A stretch of DNA of 64,000 nt from Sulfitobacter sp. HNIBRBA3233 (lineage in GTDB: Bacteria > Pseudomonadota > Alphaproteobacteria > Rhodobacterales > Rhodobacteraceae): contig NZ_JBEFLP010000001.1 of NCBI RefSeq assembly GCF_040149665.1, forward strand, positions 248,001-312,000, given 5' to 3'. Under the pieces are notes generated by a model. It worked only from the letters and a program-made list of their open reading frames with translations, had not been told where the DNA came from and made no database searches. This document shows positions 36,968 to 47,381 of this stretch, one piece after another. Within the stretch, counting starts at the first letter, position 1. Every line of letters begins with the position of its first letter. Both the position numbers and the translations under genes were made by a program.

Positions 36968-37741
36968 GTGCGAGTCGGTTTCATCGAGGCGCGCGGGGCC
37001 ACGCGGCTCGCCGATCTGCGCCAGCAGGGGTGTCTGAAATGCATCCTGCCGCGCGTCTATCACGACGGCGCCGAAGGCGTGTTGGTCAACACCTCCGGCG
37101 GTGTCACCGGCGGGGATCGCCTGAGCACGGATATCTCCGTGGGCGCGGGCGCGCGCGTCTCGATGACCACGCAGGCGGCCGAGCGGATCTATCGCACCAC
37201 GGATGGCAGCAGCGGCCGTATCACCACGCGCATCACCGTCGGCGCCGGTGCGCGCCTGCATTGGCTGCCCCAGGAGACGATCCTGTTCGACCGCGCCGCC
37301 CTTGACCGCCGGCTCGACGTGGCCCTTGCGCCCGATGCAACCCTGCTGGCGACCGAAACGCTGGTGTTCGGTCGCGCGGCGATGGGCGAAGTCGTGACAC
37401 AACTGGCGCTGCACGACCGGATCGCCGTCGACCGCGCGGGCGTACCGCTCTACCGCGATGCGGTGGCGGTGACCGGCAATGCCGACGCGCTGCTGGCCCG
37501 TGCCGGGATCGGGCAGGGGGCGGGGGTGGTCTCGACCGCGCTCTATGCCGCCGCCGACGCCGAGGCGCAGCTTGATGCCGTGCGCGTATTGCTCGGCCAG
37601 GACGGCGGCGTCAGCCTGCGCAGCCCCGGCCTTCTGGTCATCCGCGTCCTTGCCCGCGACAGCCTTGCCCTGCGGCGCATCCTCATTCCGGTGCTGGAAC
37701 ATCTTTCCGGCATGCCCCTGCCATCCGTCTGGAGACTTTGA
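36968..37741 (+). CDS. ureD: Urease accessory protein UreD
   Basis: UreD (UreH) is the scaffold that binds the urease apoenzyme and UreFG during nickel insertion. The visible 257 residues carry TRLADLRQQGCLKCILPR, NTSGGVTGGDRL and TTQAAERIYRT, all family hallmarks. The start is doubtful. The conserved RARGAVRVGF segment continues upstream of the GTG at 36968, back to the in-frame stop at 36881-36883, but no ATG, GTG or TTG occurs in that stretch and the GTG has no Shine-Dalgarno. Either a rare start codon is used or the annotation is missing a shift. First gene of the urease operon; ureA follows after three bases. Confidence 0.85.
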   Translation: MRVGFIEARGATRLADLRQQGCLKCILPRVYHDGAEGVLVNTSGGVTGGDRLSTDISVGAGARVSMTTQAAERIYRTTDGSSGRITTRITVGAGARLHWLPQETILFDRAALDRRLDVALAPDATLLATETLVFGRAAMGEVVTQLALHDRIAVDRAGVPLYRDAVAVTGNADALLARAGIGQGAGVVSTALYAAADAEAQLDAVRVLLGQDGGVSLRSPGLLVIRVLARDSLALRRILIPVLEHLSGMPLPSVWRL

Positions 37742-37744
37742 TCC

Positions 37745-38047
37745 ATGCAACTCACCCCGCGCGAAAAAGACAAACTGCTGATCTCGATGGCTGCCGAAGT
37801 GGCGCGCAAGCGTCTGGCGCGGGGGGTGAAGCTGAACCATCCCGAAGCTGTCGCGTTGATTACCGACGCCGTGGTCGAAGGCGCGCGCGACGGCCGGTCG
37901 GTCGCCGACATGATGGAGGCCGGTGCGCAGGTCATCACCCGCGACCAGTGCATGGAGGGCGTGCCCGAAATGATCCACGACGTGCAGGTCGAAGCCACCT
38001 TTCCCGACGGCACCAAGCTGGTGACCGTCCACAACCCCATCCGCTGA
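37745..38047 (+). CDS. ureA: Urease subunit gamma
   Basis: The 100-residue structural subunit has standard length and sequence ([20 protein letters not shown] at the start, [21 protein letters not shown] in the middle). It packs around UreC in the cytoplasmic enzyme that splits urea to ammonia and carbamate. It follows ureD by three bases and precedes ureB by ten. Confidence 0.98.
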   Translation: MQLTPREKDKLLISMAAEVARKRLARGVKLNHPEAVALITDAVVEGARDGRSVADMMEAGAQVITRDQCMEGVPEMIHDVQVEATFPDGTKLVTVHNPIR

Positions 38048-38057
38048 GGAGCGTTTC

Positions 38058-38363
38058 ATGATACCCGGAGAACTGATGCCCGCCGAGGGCGATATCACGT
38101 TGAACGCGACTTCTGACGCGATCACGCTGATCGTCGCCAACACCGGCGACCGGCCTGTACAGGTCGGCAGCCACTATCACTTCGCCGAAACCAATCCCGC
38201 GCTCGAGTTCGACCGCGATGCGGCCCGCGGATGCAGGCTCGATATCGCGGCGGGCACTGCCGTGCGGTTCGAACCGGGCCAGCGCCGCGAGGTCCAGCTG
38301 ATCCCGATGGGCGGCGCGCGCCGCATTTTCGGCTTTAACGGGCAGGTCATGGGGGATCTATGA
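38058..38363 (+). CDS. ureB: Urease subunit beta
   Basis: The 101-residue structural subunit has the family pattern [11 protein letters not shown] at the N-terminus, [20 protein letters not shown] in the centre and the basic [14 protein letters not shown] near the end. A GAGG ribosome-binding site precedes the ATG. The last four bases overlap the next small gene. Confidence 0.98.
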   Translation: MIPGELMPAEGDITLNATSDAITLIVANTGDRPVQVGSHYHFAETNPALEFDRDAARGCRLDIAAGTAVRFEPGQRREVQLIPMGGARRIFGFNGQVMGDL

Positions 38364-38674
38364 AACAAAGGTTCAATCCCATGCGGCCGTGGCTCAACGT
38401 GGTGCAGATGGGGATGGTCATGGCCGAGGCGCAGGCCGTCGTCGGAATGCGCCTGATGGGCATGGCCGGTGTCTGGGCCGTAACCGGCACCGAGGACGGG
38501 CGCATGATTTCCGAGAAGACCGAGGCGCTGGCCAAATCCTACGCCGATGCCAGCCGTGTCGCCCTGCGCGGCGGCGGCGGCGATGAGATCGTCGAGGCGG
38601 CGATCCGGCCGATCCGGCAGAAAACCCGCGCCAACGTCAAACGGCTGGCCAAGCGCGGCCCGAAAACGAGGTAG
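38360..38674 (+). CDS. Small Met-rich helical protein, phasin-like, in urease operon
   Basis: A 104-residue basic, helical protein with a Met-rich amphipathic segment ([20 protein letters not shown]), a middle [15 protein letters not shown] and a Lys/Arg-rich tail. I recognise no enzyme. It resembles the small phasin-like proteins of Rhodobacteraceae that have been automatically labelled antifreeze protein, a label I do not trust. It overlaps ureB by four bases and is followed by the LprI-like gene after three, so it is expressed with urease. Its link to urea use is unknown. Confidence 0.7.
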   Translation: MKQRFNPMRPWLNVVQMGMVMAEAQAVVGMRLMGMAGVWAVTGTEDGRMISEKTEALAKSYADASRVALRGGGGDEIVEAAIRPIRQKTRANVKRLAKRGPKTR

Positions 38675-38677
38675 CCC

Positions 38678-39061
38678 ATGCGCGCAGACTGTCTTGGCCT
38701 TCTTTCCGCCACGCTGCTTTACGGCATCTGGGGCGGCACGGGATCGGCACAAACCGCCGAAGACTGTGCCGATCCGGTCCAGCAGCAGACGATGAACGCC
38801 TGCGCGATGCTCGAATACCAGAAAGCGGATGCCGACCTGAACGCGGCATGGAAACCGGCGCGTGCCTTCGCGGATGAAATCGGCGTCGCGGAGGATCTGC
38901 TGGCAGCGCAGCGGGCGTGGCTGGCCTACCGCGATGCCGCCTGCAAGGCCCAGTCCAGCCCCTATGAAGGCGGGTCGCTGCGCCCGCTTGTCCATGCCAC
39001 CTGCCTGACCGATCTGACGGTCGCGCGCACGCAAATGTTGCTCGAATTTCACGGATATTGA
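38678..39061 (+). CDS. Secreted LprI-like protein (DUF1311) in urease operon
   Basis: A 127-residue precursor with a signal peptide (first 24 residues, ending GTGSAQ) and a small helical domain carrying conserved cysteines: [30 protein letters not shown], then [17 protein letters not shown] and [11 protein letters not shown]. This is the LprI/DUF1311 pattern, whose best-known member is a lysozyme inhibitor of mycobacteria. The product should be periplasmic and disulfide-bonded, odd company for a cytoplasmic urease. The stop codon is followed one base later by the ureC ATG. Confidence 0.82.
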   Translation: MRADCLGLLSATLLYGIWGGTGSAQTAEDCADPVQQQTMNACAMLEYQKADADLNAAWKPARAFADEIGVAEDLLAAQRAWLAYRDAACKAQSSPYEGGSLRPLVHATCLTDLTVARTQMLLEFHGY

Positions 39062-39062
39062 T

Positions 39063-40772
<1,710 letters not shown>

Positions 40773-40818
40773 CGCATCCCTGCGCCGCCCTTGCACTTTT
40801 CAGGATCAAAGGATTCCC

Positions 40819-41289
40819 ATGCCCGATCATCTTTCCCAGGCTGTCCAGCCCGCAGGCACATGGGCCGAAGCCACCGACAGCTGCACGCTGACCTATGACG
40901 ACCGTTTCCTGCGCCGCAAGGTTCTGCACAGCGATGGCGGCGTGTCGATCCTGCTCGACCTGCCGAAAACCACTTCGCTCGACCACGGCGATGCCTTGCT
41001 GCTGGAGGACGGGCGGCTGGTCGAGGTGATCGCGGCAGAGGAAGACCTGCTGCGGGTCAGCGGTGACAACCTCGCCCGGCTGGCATGGCATATTGGCAAC
41101 CGCCACACGCCCTGCCAGATCGCGGCGGATCACCTGCTGATCCAGAACGATCCGGTGATCGGGCATATGCTGGAACACCTCGGGGCCACGCTGGACCCGG
41201 TCAGCGCGCCGTTCACGCCGGAGGGCGGCGCCTATGGACACGGGCGCACGCACAGCCACGAACACGGCCACACGGCGCATGACCACTGA
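40819..41289 (+). CDS. ureE: Urease accessory protein UreE (nickel chaperone)
   Basis: The 156-residue metallochaperone brings nickel to the UreDFG-apoenzyme complex. It has the peptide-binding N-terminal domain (LTYDDRFLRRKVLHSDGG), the metal domain with WHIGNRHTPCQI and the conserved DPVIGHMLEHLGA, and a His-rich tail ([16 protein letters not shown]) that can store extra nickel. It overlaps ureF by 11 bases. A 46-base gap separates it from ureC. Confidence 0.95.
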   Translation: MPDHLSQAVQPAGTWAEATDSCTLTYDDRFLRRKVLHSDGGVSILLDLPKTTSLDHGDALLLEDGRLVEVIAAEEDLLRVSGDNLARLAWHIGNRHTPCQIAADHLLIQNDPVIGHMLEHLGATLDPVSAPFTPEGGAYGHGRTHSHEHGHTAHDH

Positions 41290-41923
41290 CGCCACCCTGA
41301 TCCTCAGCCAATGGCTGTCGCCCGGATACCCATTGGGCAGTTTTGCCTATTCCCACGGGCTGGAAACGGTGATCCAGCGCGGCACGGTCGCCACCGCGGC
41401 GGAACTGGAAAGCTGGCTGACCGATACGCTGCTCCACGGCAGCGGGCTGAGCGATGCGATCCTTCTGCGCGCGGCCCACGCGAGCGGTGCGCCCGATGCG
41501 GTTCTGGCGGTGGACGCCATCGCGCGCGCCTATGCGCCGTCGCGCGAGCGCCTGATGGAAAGCCTGCAACAGGGGCAGGCGTTCTGCACCACGACCGCGT
41601 CGATCTGGCCACTGGAAATGCCGCAGCTGATGCACCCTGTCGCGGTCGGCCATGCGGCGGGGCTGCTGGCGCTGCCGGTGGATCTGACGACGGTCATGTA
41701 TCTGCAATCCTTTGCGGCCAACCTTGTCTCCTGCGCGGTGCGGCTGGTGCCGCTGGGCCAGACCGAAGGTCAGGCCGTTCTGCGCAGTCTGACCCGCCTG
41801 TGCAGCGATGTTGCGGCGCGCAGCGCGGAGCGAACGCTCGACGATCTGGGCAGCTTTGCCTTCGCCTCCGACATCGCGGCGATGCATCACGAAACACTGG
41901 AACACAGGATATTCCGCACATGA
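41279..41923 (+). CDS. ureF: Urease accessory protein UreF
   Basis: A 214-residue all-helical accessory protein with the signature [19 protein letters not shown] at the N-terminus. UreF joins UreD and UreG on the apoenzyme and gates GTP hydrolysis. The ATG at 41279 ([16 protein letters not shown]) is the family start; the frame is open 15 codons upstream within ureE. It overlaps ureG by four bases. Confidence 0.95.
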   Translation: MTTDATLILSQWLSPGYPLGSFAYSHGLETVIQRGTVATAAELESWLTDTLLHGSGLSDAILLRAAHASGAPDAVLAVDAIARAYAPSRERLMESLQQGQAFCTTTASIWPLEMPQLMHPVAVGHAAGLLALPVDLTTVMYLQSFAANLVSCAVRLVPLGQTEGQAVLRSLTRLCSDVAARSAERTLDDLGSFAFASDIAAMHHETLEHRIFRT

Positions 41924-42549
41924 CTGAGATGAACGGCCCGCTGCGTGTGGGCATCGGCGGCCCCGTGGGCGCGGGCAAGACAACGCTGACCGCGGCCATC
42001 GCGCGCGCCTTGCATCCGGCGCTGTCGCTGGGGGTGATTACGAACGACATTTACACCCAGGAGGACGCCGAGGCGCTGATGCGCATGCAGATCCTGCCGC
42101 AGGACCGCGTCATCGGCGTGGAGACGGGCGGCTGCCCGCACACCGCCATCCGCGAGGACGCGTCGATCAACCTTGCCGCCGTAGCCGAAATGCAAAGCCG
42201 CCACCCCGGCATCGAACTGGTGCTGATCGAAAGCGGCGGCGACAACCTGTCGGCGACCTTCAGCCCGGAACTGGCGGATATCACGCTCTACGTCATCGAC
42301 GTGGCCGCGGGCGAGGAGATCCCGCGCAAGGGCGGTCCGGCGATCACGAAATCGGACCTGCTGGTGATCAACAAGACCGATCTGGCCCCCCATGTGGGCG
42401 CATCGCTAGACGTGATGGAACGCGACGCAAAGCGGATGCGCGGCGACCGGCCCACGGTCTTCACGGCGCTGCGCCACGGTGAAGGCGTGCAGGCCGTCGT
42501 GGATCACATCATCAAGTCGGGTGGCCTGCGCGACATCGCGGCTGAGTAG
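41920..42549 (+). CDS. ureG: Urease accessory GTPase UreG
   Basis: The 209-residue SIMIBI-class GTPase provides energy for nickel delivery. The P-loop is [13 protein letters not shown] (11-23), then [12 protein letters not shown], the metal-site motif [16 protein letters not shown] (Cys-Pro-His) and [11 protein letters not shown] for base recognition. Its start overlaps the ureF stop. The final 38 bases overlap the 3' end of the sensor kinase gene on the other strand. Confidence 0.97.
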   Translation: MTEMNGPLRVGIGGPVGAGKTTLTAAIARALHPALSLGVITNDIYTQEDAEALMRMQILPQDRVIGVETGGCPHTAIREDASINLAAVAEMQSRHPGIELVLIESGGDNLSATFSPELADITLYVIDVAAGEEIPRKGGPAITKSDLLVINKTDLAPHVGASLDVMERDAKRMRGDRPTVFTALRHGEGVQAVVDHIIKSGGLRDIAAE

Positions 42550-44074
42550 GGGGATAGGCACCGATCATCGCCCGCTGCTCGGCGGTTTCATGCGGCAACA
42601 CCACGTCAAAGCTGGTCCCCTTGCCCTCGGTACTGTCGAGCCGGACGTGACCATCGTGAAGCTCGACAATCGCTTTGACGATGCTCAGCCCCAGCCCGGT
42701 GCCGCCGGTGCGCGAGCGGTCGGCACTTTGGGCCTGGGTGAAACGCTCGAAAATCGTTTTCTGCGCGTCGAGGGGAATACCGCTGCCGAAGTCCTGCACG
42801 GTGATCTTTGCGTGGCCCTCTTCCAGCGACAGGGCGACGCGGATCTTGCCGCCCTCATCCGAGAATTTCGCGGCGTTGGACAGCAGGTTCGCCAGAACCT
42901 GAAGGATCCGGTCGGGATCGCATAGCAGCGTGACATCGTGGTGCATGCCCTCTGCGACGACGCTGACACCGTAGTTGTCGAAATAGCCCTGACTGGCGCG
43001 CAGCGCCTCGTCCACGAGGTCGACAGCGTCGACGGGGCGTTTGTCCAGTGACATCTGGCCCGCCGCCATTTTTTCGAGGTCGAGCATATCGTTCACGATC
43101 AGGACCAGCCGGTCGGCATTGCGGTGGGCAATCTCCAGTAGCCCGCGCGCCTTTTCCGGCATCTCGCCTGCCGCACCCGACAGAACAAGGCCCAGACCGC
43201 CCTTGATCGACGTCAGCGGCGAGCGCAGTTCGTGGCTGACCGTGGCGGTAAAGGCGTTTCTGGTTTCTTCCAGCGCGATCTGATCGGCGACATTGCGTTC
43301 GACCGTCACAAAACGCTTCTCGCCCTGTGCGGTCGTCGTCAGGCGCAAGGTGACCTCGTAGGGCGCGTCGTAGAGGTCGGACCTGTAGACGACCTCGGAC
43401 ACCTCGCCGTTCAGCAGCGGGGCCGCGCGTTTGCGGAACTTGGCTTCGTCGAAGCGGCTATTGCCGCAAGAGGGCGTCTTGCTGATGAATTCGTCGCCGG
43501 ACCAGCCCCAGCGTTTCAGCGCGGCGCGGTTCATATAGGTGAAGCGCAGCGTATCGGTGGTGAACATGAACATCGAATCCTCGAACAGATCGAGGGCCGC
43601 GTACATTTCCAGCTCCGAACGCATCATCTTTGCTTCCGTGATATCGGTGCGCAGCGTCATGCTGCGGATGTGCTTTCCATTGCTGTCAAAGAGCGGATAG
43701 ATGGTCGCCTGCGCCCAAAACTGCGTCCCGTCCTTGCGCTTGAGAAACTGCTCTCCGGTCCAGTATTTGCCCTGCTTCATGCTGGCCTGCACGTCCTCGA
43801 AGGTCAAGCTTTCGGTATTCGCGTAGATAATGCGGCCACGCTGGCCGACGATCTCGTCCTCGGTGTAGCCGAAGGCCTCCATGAAGCGGTCGTTGACCTG
43901 TTCGATTCGGCCTTCGGGGTCCAGCAGGCTGACCATTGCGTGGGCATTGACCGCAAGCATATGGGGATCGAGCAGCGACAGCCCGTGGCTGTCGGCTTCG
44001 CGCGTCGCAGGTCTGCGCGCTCCGATAAATCGGGGCATGACGCGTCGCAGAAAGCTGTCAAAGGTCTTTGCCAT
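42512..44074 (-). CDS. Two-PAS sensor histidine kinase
   Basis: A 520-residue kinase without membrane segments. Two PAS domains (about 40-148 with [18 protein letters not shown], and 158-262) are followed by the HisKA helix [15 protein letters not shown] (His281) and a HATPase domain with [16 protein letters not shown] and [18 protein letters not shown] at 44074 follows GAGGAG; a GTG at 44086 lies before that ribosome-binding site. No response regulator is adjacent, so it is an orphan. The C-terminal 38 bases overlap ureG tail to tail. Confidence 0.9.
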   Translation of the reverse strand: MAKTFDSFLRRVMPRFIGARRPATREADSHGLSLLDPHMLAVNAHAMVSLLDPEGRIEQVNDRFMEAFGYTEDEIVGQRGRIIYANTESLTFEDVQASMKQGKYWTGEQFLKRKDGTQFWAQATIYPLFDSNGKHIRSMTLRTDITEAKMMRSELEMYAALDLFEDSMFMFTTDTLRFTYMNRAALKRWGWSGDEFISKTPSCGNSRFDEAKFRKRAAPLLNGEVSEVVYRSDLYDAPYEVTLRLTTTAQGEKRFVTVERNVADQIALEETRNAFTATVSHELRSPLTSIKGGLGLVLSGAAGEMPEKARGLLEIAHRNADRLVLIVNDMLDLEKMAAGQMSLDKRPVDAVDLVDEALRASQGYFDNYGVSVVAEGMHHDVTLLCDPDRILQVLANLLSNAAKFSDEGGKIRVALSLEEGHAKITVQDFGSGIPLDAQKTIFERFTQAQSADRSRTGGTGLGLSIVKAIVELHDGHVRLDSTEGKGTSFDVVLPHETAEQRAMIGAYPPTQPRCRAGHPT

Positions 44075-44259
44075 GTCGCTCCTCACGTCAGGGCCTTCGG
44101 TTCACTCTGGGTGCCCGGCTTTACTATTACAACAAAAAGCGACGCGATTGCGGCAAAAGAGCGCCATCTTCAGCGGTACCGCAAATTCCCTTTGGCGGAC
44201 CGGCATAGCGGCGATGGCCAGGGGGGTGCAAACCTGTTTCCAGCGGCCCGCGCAGCCGG

Positions 44260-45402
44260 TTACGCGACGCGCGCGCCGCGGCTCCAGACCCCGCGCAGCA
44301 GCGGTGTGCCGCCCGCGCGTCCCACGCGGACGACATCCGCGCGCAGGCCGGTTTCCAGCCGTCCGCGGTCGTGCAAACCGGCCGCGCGGGCAGGCGCGTC
44401 GCTGACGCAGGCAATGGCGCGCGGCAGGTCGTTCCAGATGTCCGCCAGCCGGAAGGCAGAGAGCAGCAGCGCCGAAGGCACATAGTCCGACGACACGATA
44501 TCGAGCAATCCCGCCTCGGCCAGCGTTTGGGCCGCGACATTGCCTGAATGGGATCCGCCGCGGATCAGGTTGGGTGCCCCCATCATCACCGAAATACCGG
44601 CTTCGCGGCAGCTTTGCGCCGCCTCCTGCGTTGTCGGAAATTCGGCGAATCCCACGCCGTTGCCGTGAGAGGTGCGCACCTGTGCCGCCGTGGTATCGTC
44701 GTGGCTGGCCAGAACCGCGCCCAGCCGCGCGGCTTCGGACACGGCCGCCGCTTCGTGTTTCGCCCCGTGAAGCTGCTGCAACCGTTTCAGGTTGTCGACA
44801 TGGGCCACGAATTCCGCGTCCGACAGCCCGCGTTTCTTCGAGACGTAGGTTTTCAGCGCGTCCATGTTGCGGAACTGCCGTTGACCGGGGGTGTGGTCCA
44901 TCAGGCTCACGATGCCGACGCGGTCACCGGGGCCGAAGGCGGCCAGCTCTTCGAGCAAGGTCTCGGAACAGATTTCGGCGCGCAGGTGTATGAAATGGCT
45001 GATCTTGAAATGCCCGGCGGCGCGCGCGGACAATAATTCGTCCGCCAGCCCGCGCGCGTAGGCGCTGTAGCGCCCGTCGTCGCCGTGGATGGACCCCACG
45101 CGCAGGGCGTCGAACACCGTGGTGATCCCGGTCGAGGCAAGCTCGGCATCGTGCGCCAGAAGGGCGGGCAGATGCGGCCAGTCGACTTTCGGGCGCGGCT
45201 CGATATGGCGCTCCAGATTGTCCGTATGCAGCTCCACAAGGCCGGGAATGACGAAATCTCCGGCGCAATCCACGGCGCCTTCGGGCACGGTATGGGTCTC
45301 GGCGATCTCGGCGATCTTTCCGTCTGACAGGGTGATCGCACCGGTGACCGTCCGGTCGCGCAGCACGAGGGTTGCATTGGCAAGCGTCAGGCTGTTTGAC
45401 AC
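44260..45402 (-). CDS. phnM: Ribose 1-methylphosphonate 5-triphosphate diphosphatase PhnM
   Basis: PhnM, an amidohydrolase-fold metalloenzyme, removes pyrophosphate from the ribosyl-phosphonate triphosphate made by PhnGHIL, giving the PhnJ substrate. Its 380 residues match the family length. Metal motifs are GLVELHTDNLERH, the later ASHDDTTAAQV and the SSDYVPSAL strand. The GTG at 45402 follows a perfect GGAGGTGA seven bases upstream and is preferred over an extension to 45462. It is divergent from the DUF1045 gene with only 49 bases between starts, and separate from the phnG-N operon. Confidence 0.93.
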   Translation of the reverse strand: MSNSLTLANATLVLRDRTVTGAITLSDGKIAEIAETHTVPEGAVDCAGDFVIPGLVELHTDNLERHIEPRPKVDWPHLPALLAHDAELASTGITTVFDALRVGSIHGDDGRYSAYARGLADELLSARAAGHFKISHFIHLRAEICSETLLEELAAFGPGDRVGIVSLMDHTPGQRQFRNMDALKTYVSKKRGLSDAEFVAHVDNLKRLQQLHGAKHEAAAVSEAARLGAVLASHDDTTAAQVRTSHGNGVGFAEFPTTQEAAQSCREAGISVMMGAPNLIRGGSHSGNVAAQTLAEAGLLDIVSSDYVPSALLLSAFRLADIWNDLPRAIACVSDAPARAAGLHDRGRLETGLRADVVRVGRAGGTPLLRGVWSRGARVA

Positions 45403-45451
45403 GGAACTGTCACCTCCTTCTGGCAGGGTTCGGGAAACGAAAGGCTGGTTC

Positions 45452-46123
45452 ATGTCATACACTCGATTTGCTGTTTACTATGTGCCGCCCGACGGACCCC
45501 TTGCGGATTTCGGCGCGACGTGGCTGGGCTGGGACATCCGGCGTGGCGCGCCCGAGGATCAGCCCGATGTAACGGGGATCGCGGCGGCGACCGAAGCCCC
45601 GCGCAAATACGGTTTCCACGCGACCCTGAAACCGCCGTTCCGGCTGGCGGACGGGGCCACGCCCGATACGCTCGACGCCGCCGTGGGGCAGATGGCGGCC
45701 CGCTGTGCACCGGGACAGACAGAGGGGCTGGCCGTCACCCCCTTGGGCCGGTTTCTTGCCCTGACGCTGCGCGGGGACGCCGCGCCTGTCAGCCGCATCG
45801 CGGCCACCTGCGTCGAGGCGCTGGACCGCTTCCGCGCGCCCGCGTCGGCGGCCGAGCTTGCCCGCCGCAGAAAGGCCCGCCTGACAGAGCGCCAGGAGAT
45901 GCTGCTGGCGCGCTGGGGCTATCCCTATGTATTCGAGGAGTTCCGCTTTCACCTCACACTGACGGGACGCTTGCCACGCCCCGAACTGCCCGCCTGGGCC
46001 GAAGCGGTCGAAGGGCATCTGCCAAGGCTGCCGGATCCTTTCGTGATCGACAGCGTGGCGCTGGTGGGCGAGCGTGCGGACGGGCATTTCGAACTTGTCC
46101 AACGCTACGCTCTCACCGGCTGA
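45452..46123 (+). CDS. DUF1045 phosphonate-locus protein, 2H-phosphoesterase-like
   Basis: A 223-residue protein of the DUF1045 family, known as a companion of phn operons without an assigned reaction. It contains two His-x-Thr motifs, H56-A-T in YGFHATLKPPF and H167-L-T in FRFHLTLTG, in the arrangement of 2H phosphoesterases (LigT, CPDase), which open 2',3'-cyclic phosphates. phnP, the phosphodiesterase that opens the cyclic phosphate formed by PhnJ, is absent from this window, so this protein may do that step. That is inference. It overlaps phnN tail to tail by 19 bases and is divergent from phnM. Confidence 0.85.
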   Translation: MSYTRFAVYYVPPDGPLADFGATWLGWDIRRGAPEDQPDVTGIAAATEAPRKYGFHATLKPPFRLADGATPDTLDAAVGQMAARCAPGQTEGLAVTPLGRFLALTLRGDAAPVSRIAATCVEALDRFRAPASAAELARRRKARLTERQEMLLARWGYPYVFEEFRFHLTLTGRLPRPELPAWAEAVEGHLPRLPDPFVIDSVALVGERADGHFELVQRYALTG

Positions 46124-46647
46124 AGCGCGCGCAGCGCGTGCGCGACGGTCTGCTCCAGCGGGCCATCGTTGGCAATATCCGTCGCCGCGATCCGGGGGGG
46201 AAGCATCTTGCCCGCGGCCCTCAGACGGTCGGCGATCTCGGCCTCGGTTTCGCGTCCGCGTCCGGCAAGGCGCCGCGCCAGCGTTTCGGGGGAGGCGGTG
46301 ATATGCAGAACGCACAGGAGCTCGAAGAGCGCATCGGCCTGCAAAAGAACGCCGCGTGACAGGTTCACCAGACAGTCGGTCCCGGCCGCAAGATCGGCGG
46401 TGACATCCACAGGGATGCCGTAGGACAGCCCGTGCGCGCGCCAGTGCAGTGCAAAGCCGCGATCCCGGCGCATGGCCTCGAACTCGGCGTCGGTGGCGGG
46501 GCTGTGATCCTCGCCACCGGGATCGGCGGCGCGCGTGATGACCCGCCGCACCAGCCGCATCTGGGGCGCGGCGGCTTTCAGGCCGGCCAGCACGCTGTCC
46601 TTGCCCACGCCGGACGGACCGACCACCGCGATCAACCGCCCGGTCAT
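46105..46647 (-). CDS. phnN: Ribose 1,5-bisphosphate phosphokinase
   Basis: PhnN phosphorylates ribose 1,5-bisphosphate to PRPP, the last step that recycles the sugar used in C-P cleavage. The 180-residue guanylate-kinase-like protein has the P-loop VVGPSGVGKDSV (8-19), the following RRVITR and the lid motif RLAGRGRETEAEIADRL. The ATG at 46647 overlaps the phnL stop (ATGA). Final gene of the phnG-N operon. Confidence 0.93.
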   Translation of the reverse strand: MTGRLIAVVGPSGVGKDSVLAGLKAAAPQMRLVRRVITRAADPGGEDHSPATDAEFEAMRRDRGFALHWRAHGLSYGIPVDVTADLAAGTDCLVNLSRGVLLQADALFELLCVLHITASPETLARRLAGRGRETEAEIADRLRAAGKMLPPRIAATDIANDGPLEQTVAHALRALQPVRA

Positions 46648-47327
46648 GCCGCAGTCTCCCGTGCACGGATGCCTACGTCGATCTCGCGGTCGCACACCCG
46701 CGCGCGCGCGGCGTCGTCGTGGAAGATGCCGACAATTGTCGCACCGCGCCGCTTGGCCTCCTCGATGAGCTCCAGAACGACCTCGCGATTGGCGGCATCG
46801 AGGCTCGCGGTCGGCTCATCCAGCAGCAGCGCGGGGTAGGGATGCGCAAACCCGCGCGCGATGTTGACCCTCTGCTGCTCGCCACCCGAAAAAGTGGTGG
46901 GCGACAGCGACCACAGCCGTCGCGGTATGTTCAGCTTTTCCAGCAGATGCCGCGCACGCCCCTGCGCCTCCTCTGCGGGCACGCCCAGCGCGCGCAACGG
47001 GTCGGCCACGACCTCGATCGTCGGCACACGGGGAACGACCCGCAGGAACTGGCTCACATATCCCAGCACCTCGCGGCGGATCCGGATGATCTCGCGCGGC
47101 TCGGCCCCGACAAGGTTCACGCCGCCCACGCGGATGCTGCCGCCCTGCGCCATGTAATTTGCGTAGATCAGGCGCATCAGCGTGGATTTTCCCGCGCCCG
47201 ACGATCCGGTCAGCGCCACGCATTCCCCCGGCGCCACCCGCAGGTTCACGTCGCGCAGAACCTCGATCACCGCACCCCCCTGATTGTGCAGGGTAAATCT
47301 CTTGGTCACATTCTCGATTTCGATCAT
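46644..47327 (-). CDS. phnL: C-P lyase ABC-type subunit PhnL
   Basis: The 227-residue ABC-fold protein of the C-P lyase system has Walker A GSSGAGKST, signature FSGGEQQRVNIA, Walker B ALLLDEPTASLD and switch HD. It is not a transporter: PhnL acts with PhnGHI in attaching the phosphonate to ATP's ribose. Length is normal. A 54-base gap separates it from phnK; it overlaps phnN by four bases. Confidence 0.94.
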   Translation of the reverse strand: MIEIENVTKRFTLHNQGGAVIEVLRDVNLRVAPGECVALTGSSGAGKSTLMRLIYANYMAQGGSIRVGGVNLVGAEPREIIRIRREVLGYVSQFLRVVPRVPTIEVVADPLRALGVPAEEAQGRARHLLEKLNIPRRLWSLSPTTFSGGEQQRVNIARGFAHPYPALLLDEPTASLDAANREVVLELIEEAKRRGATIVGIFHDDAARARVCDREIDVGIRARETAA

Positions 47328-47381
47328 TTCTCTATTTTGCCCTTAAACTCCGGGGTCCGGGGCTGGCCCCGGTCCGCCCTC

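Noticed and set aside
38360..38674. Antifreeze protein label for the small urease-operon gene
   Set aside because: The protein is a Met- and Ala-rich helical peptide without ice-binding repeats; the label in relatives seems to be an annotation artefact.
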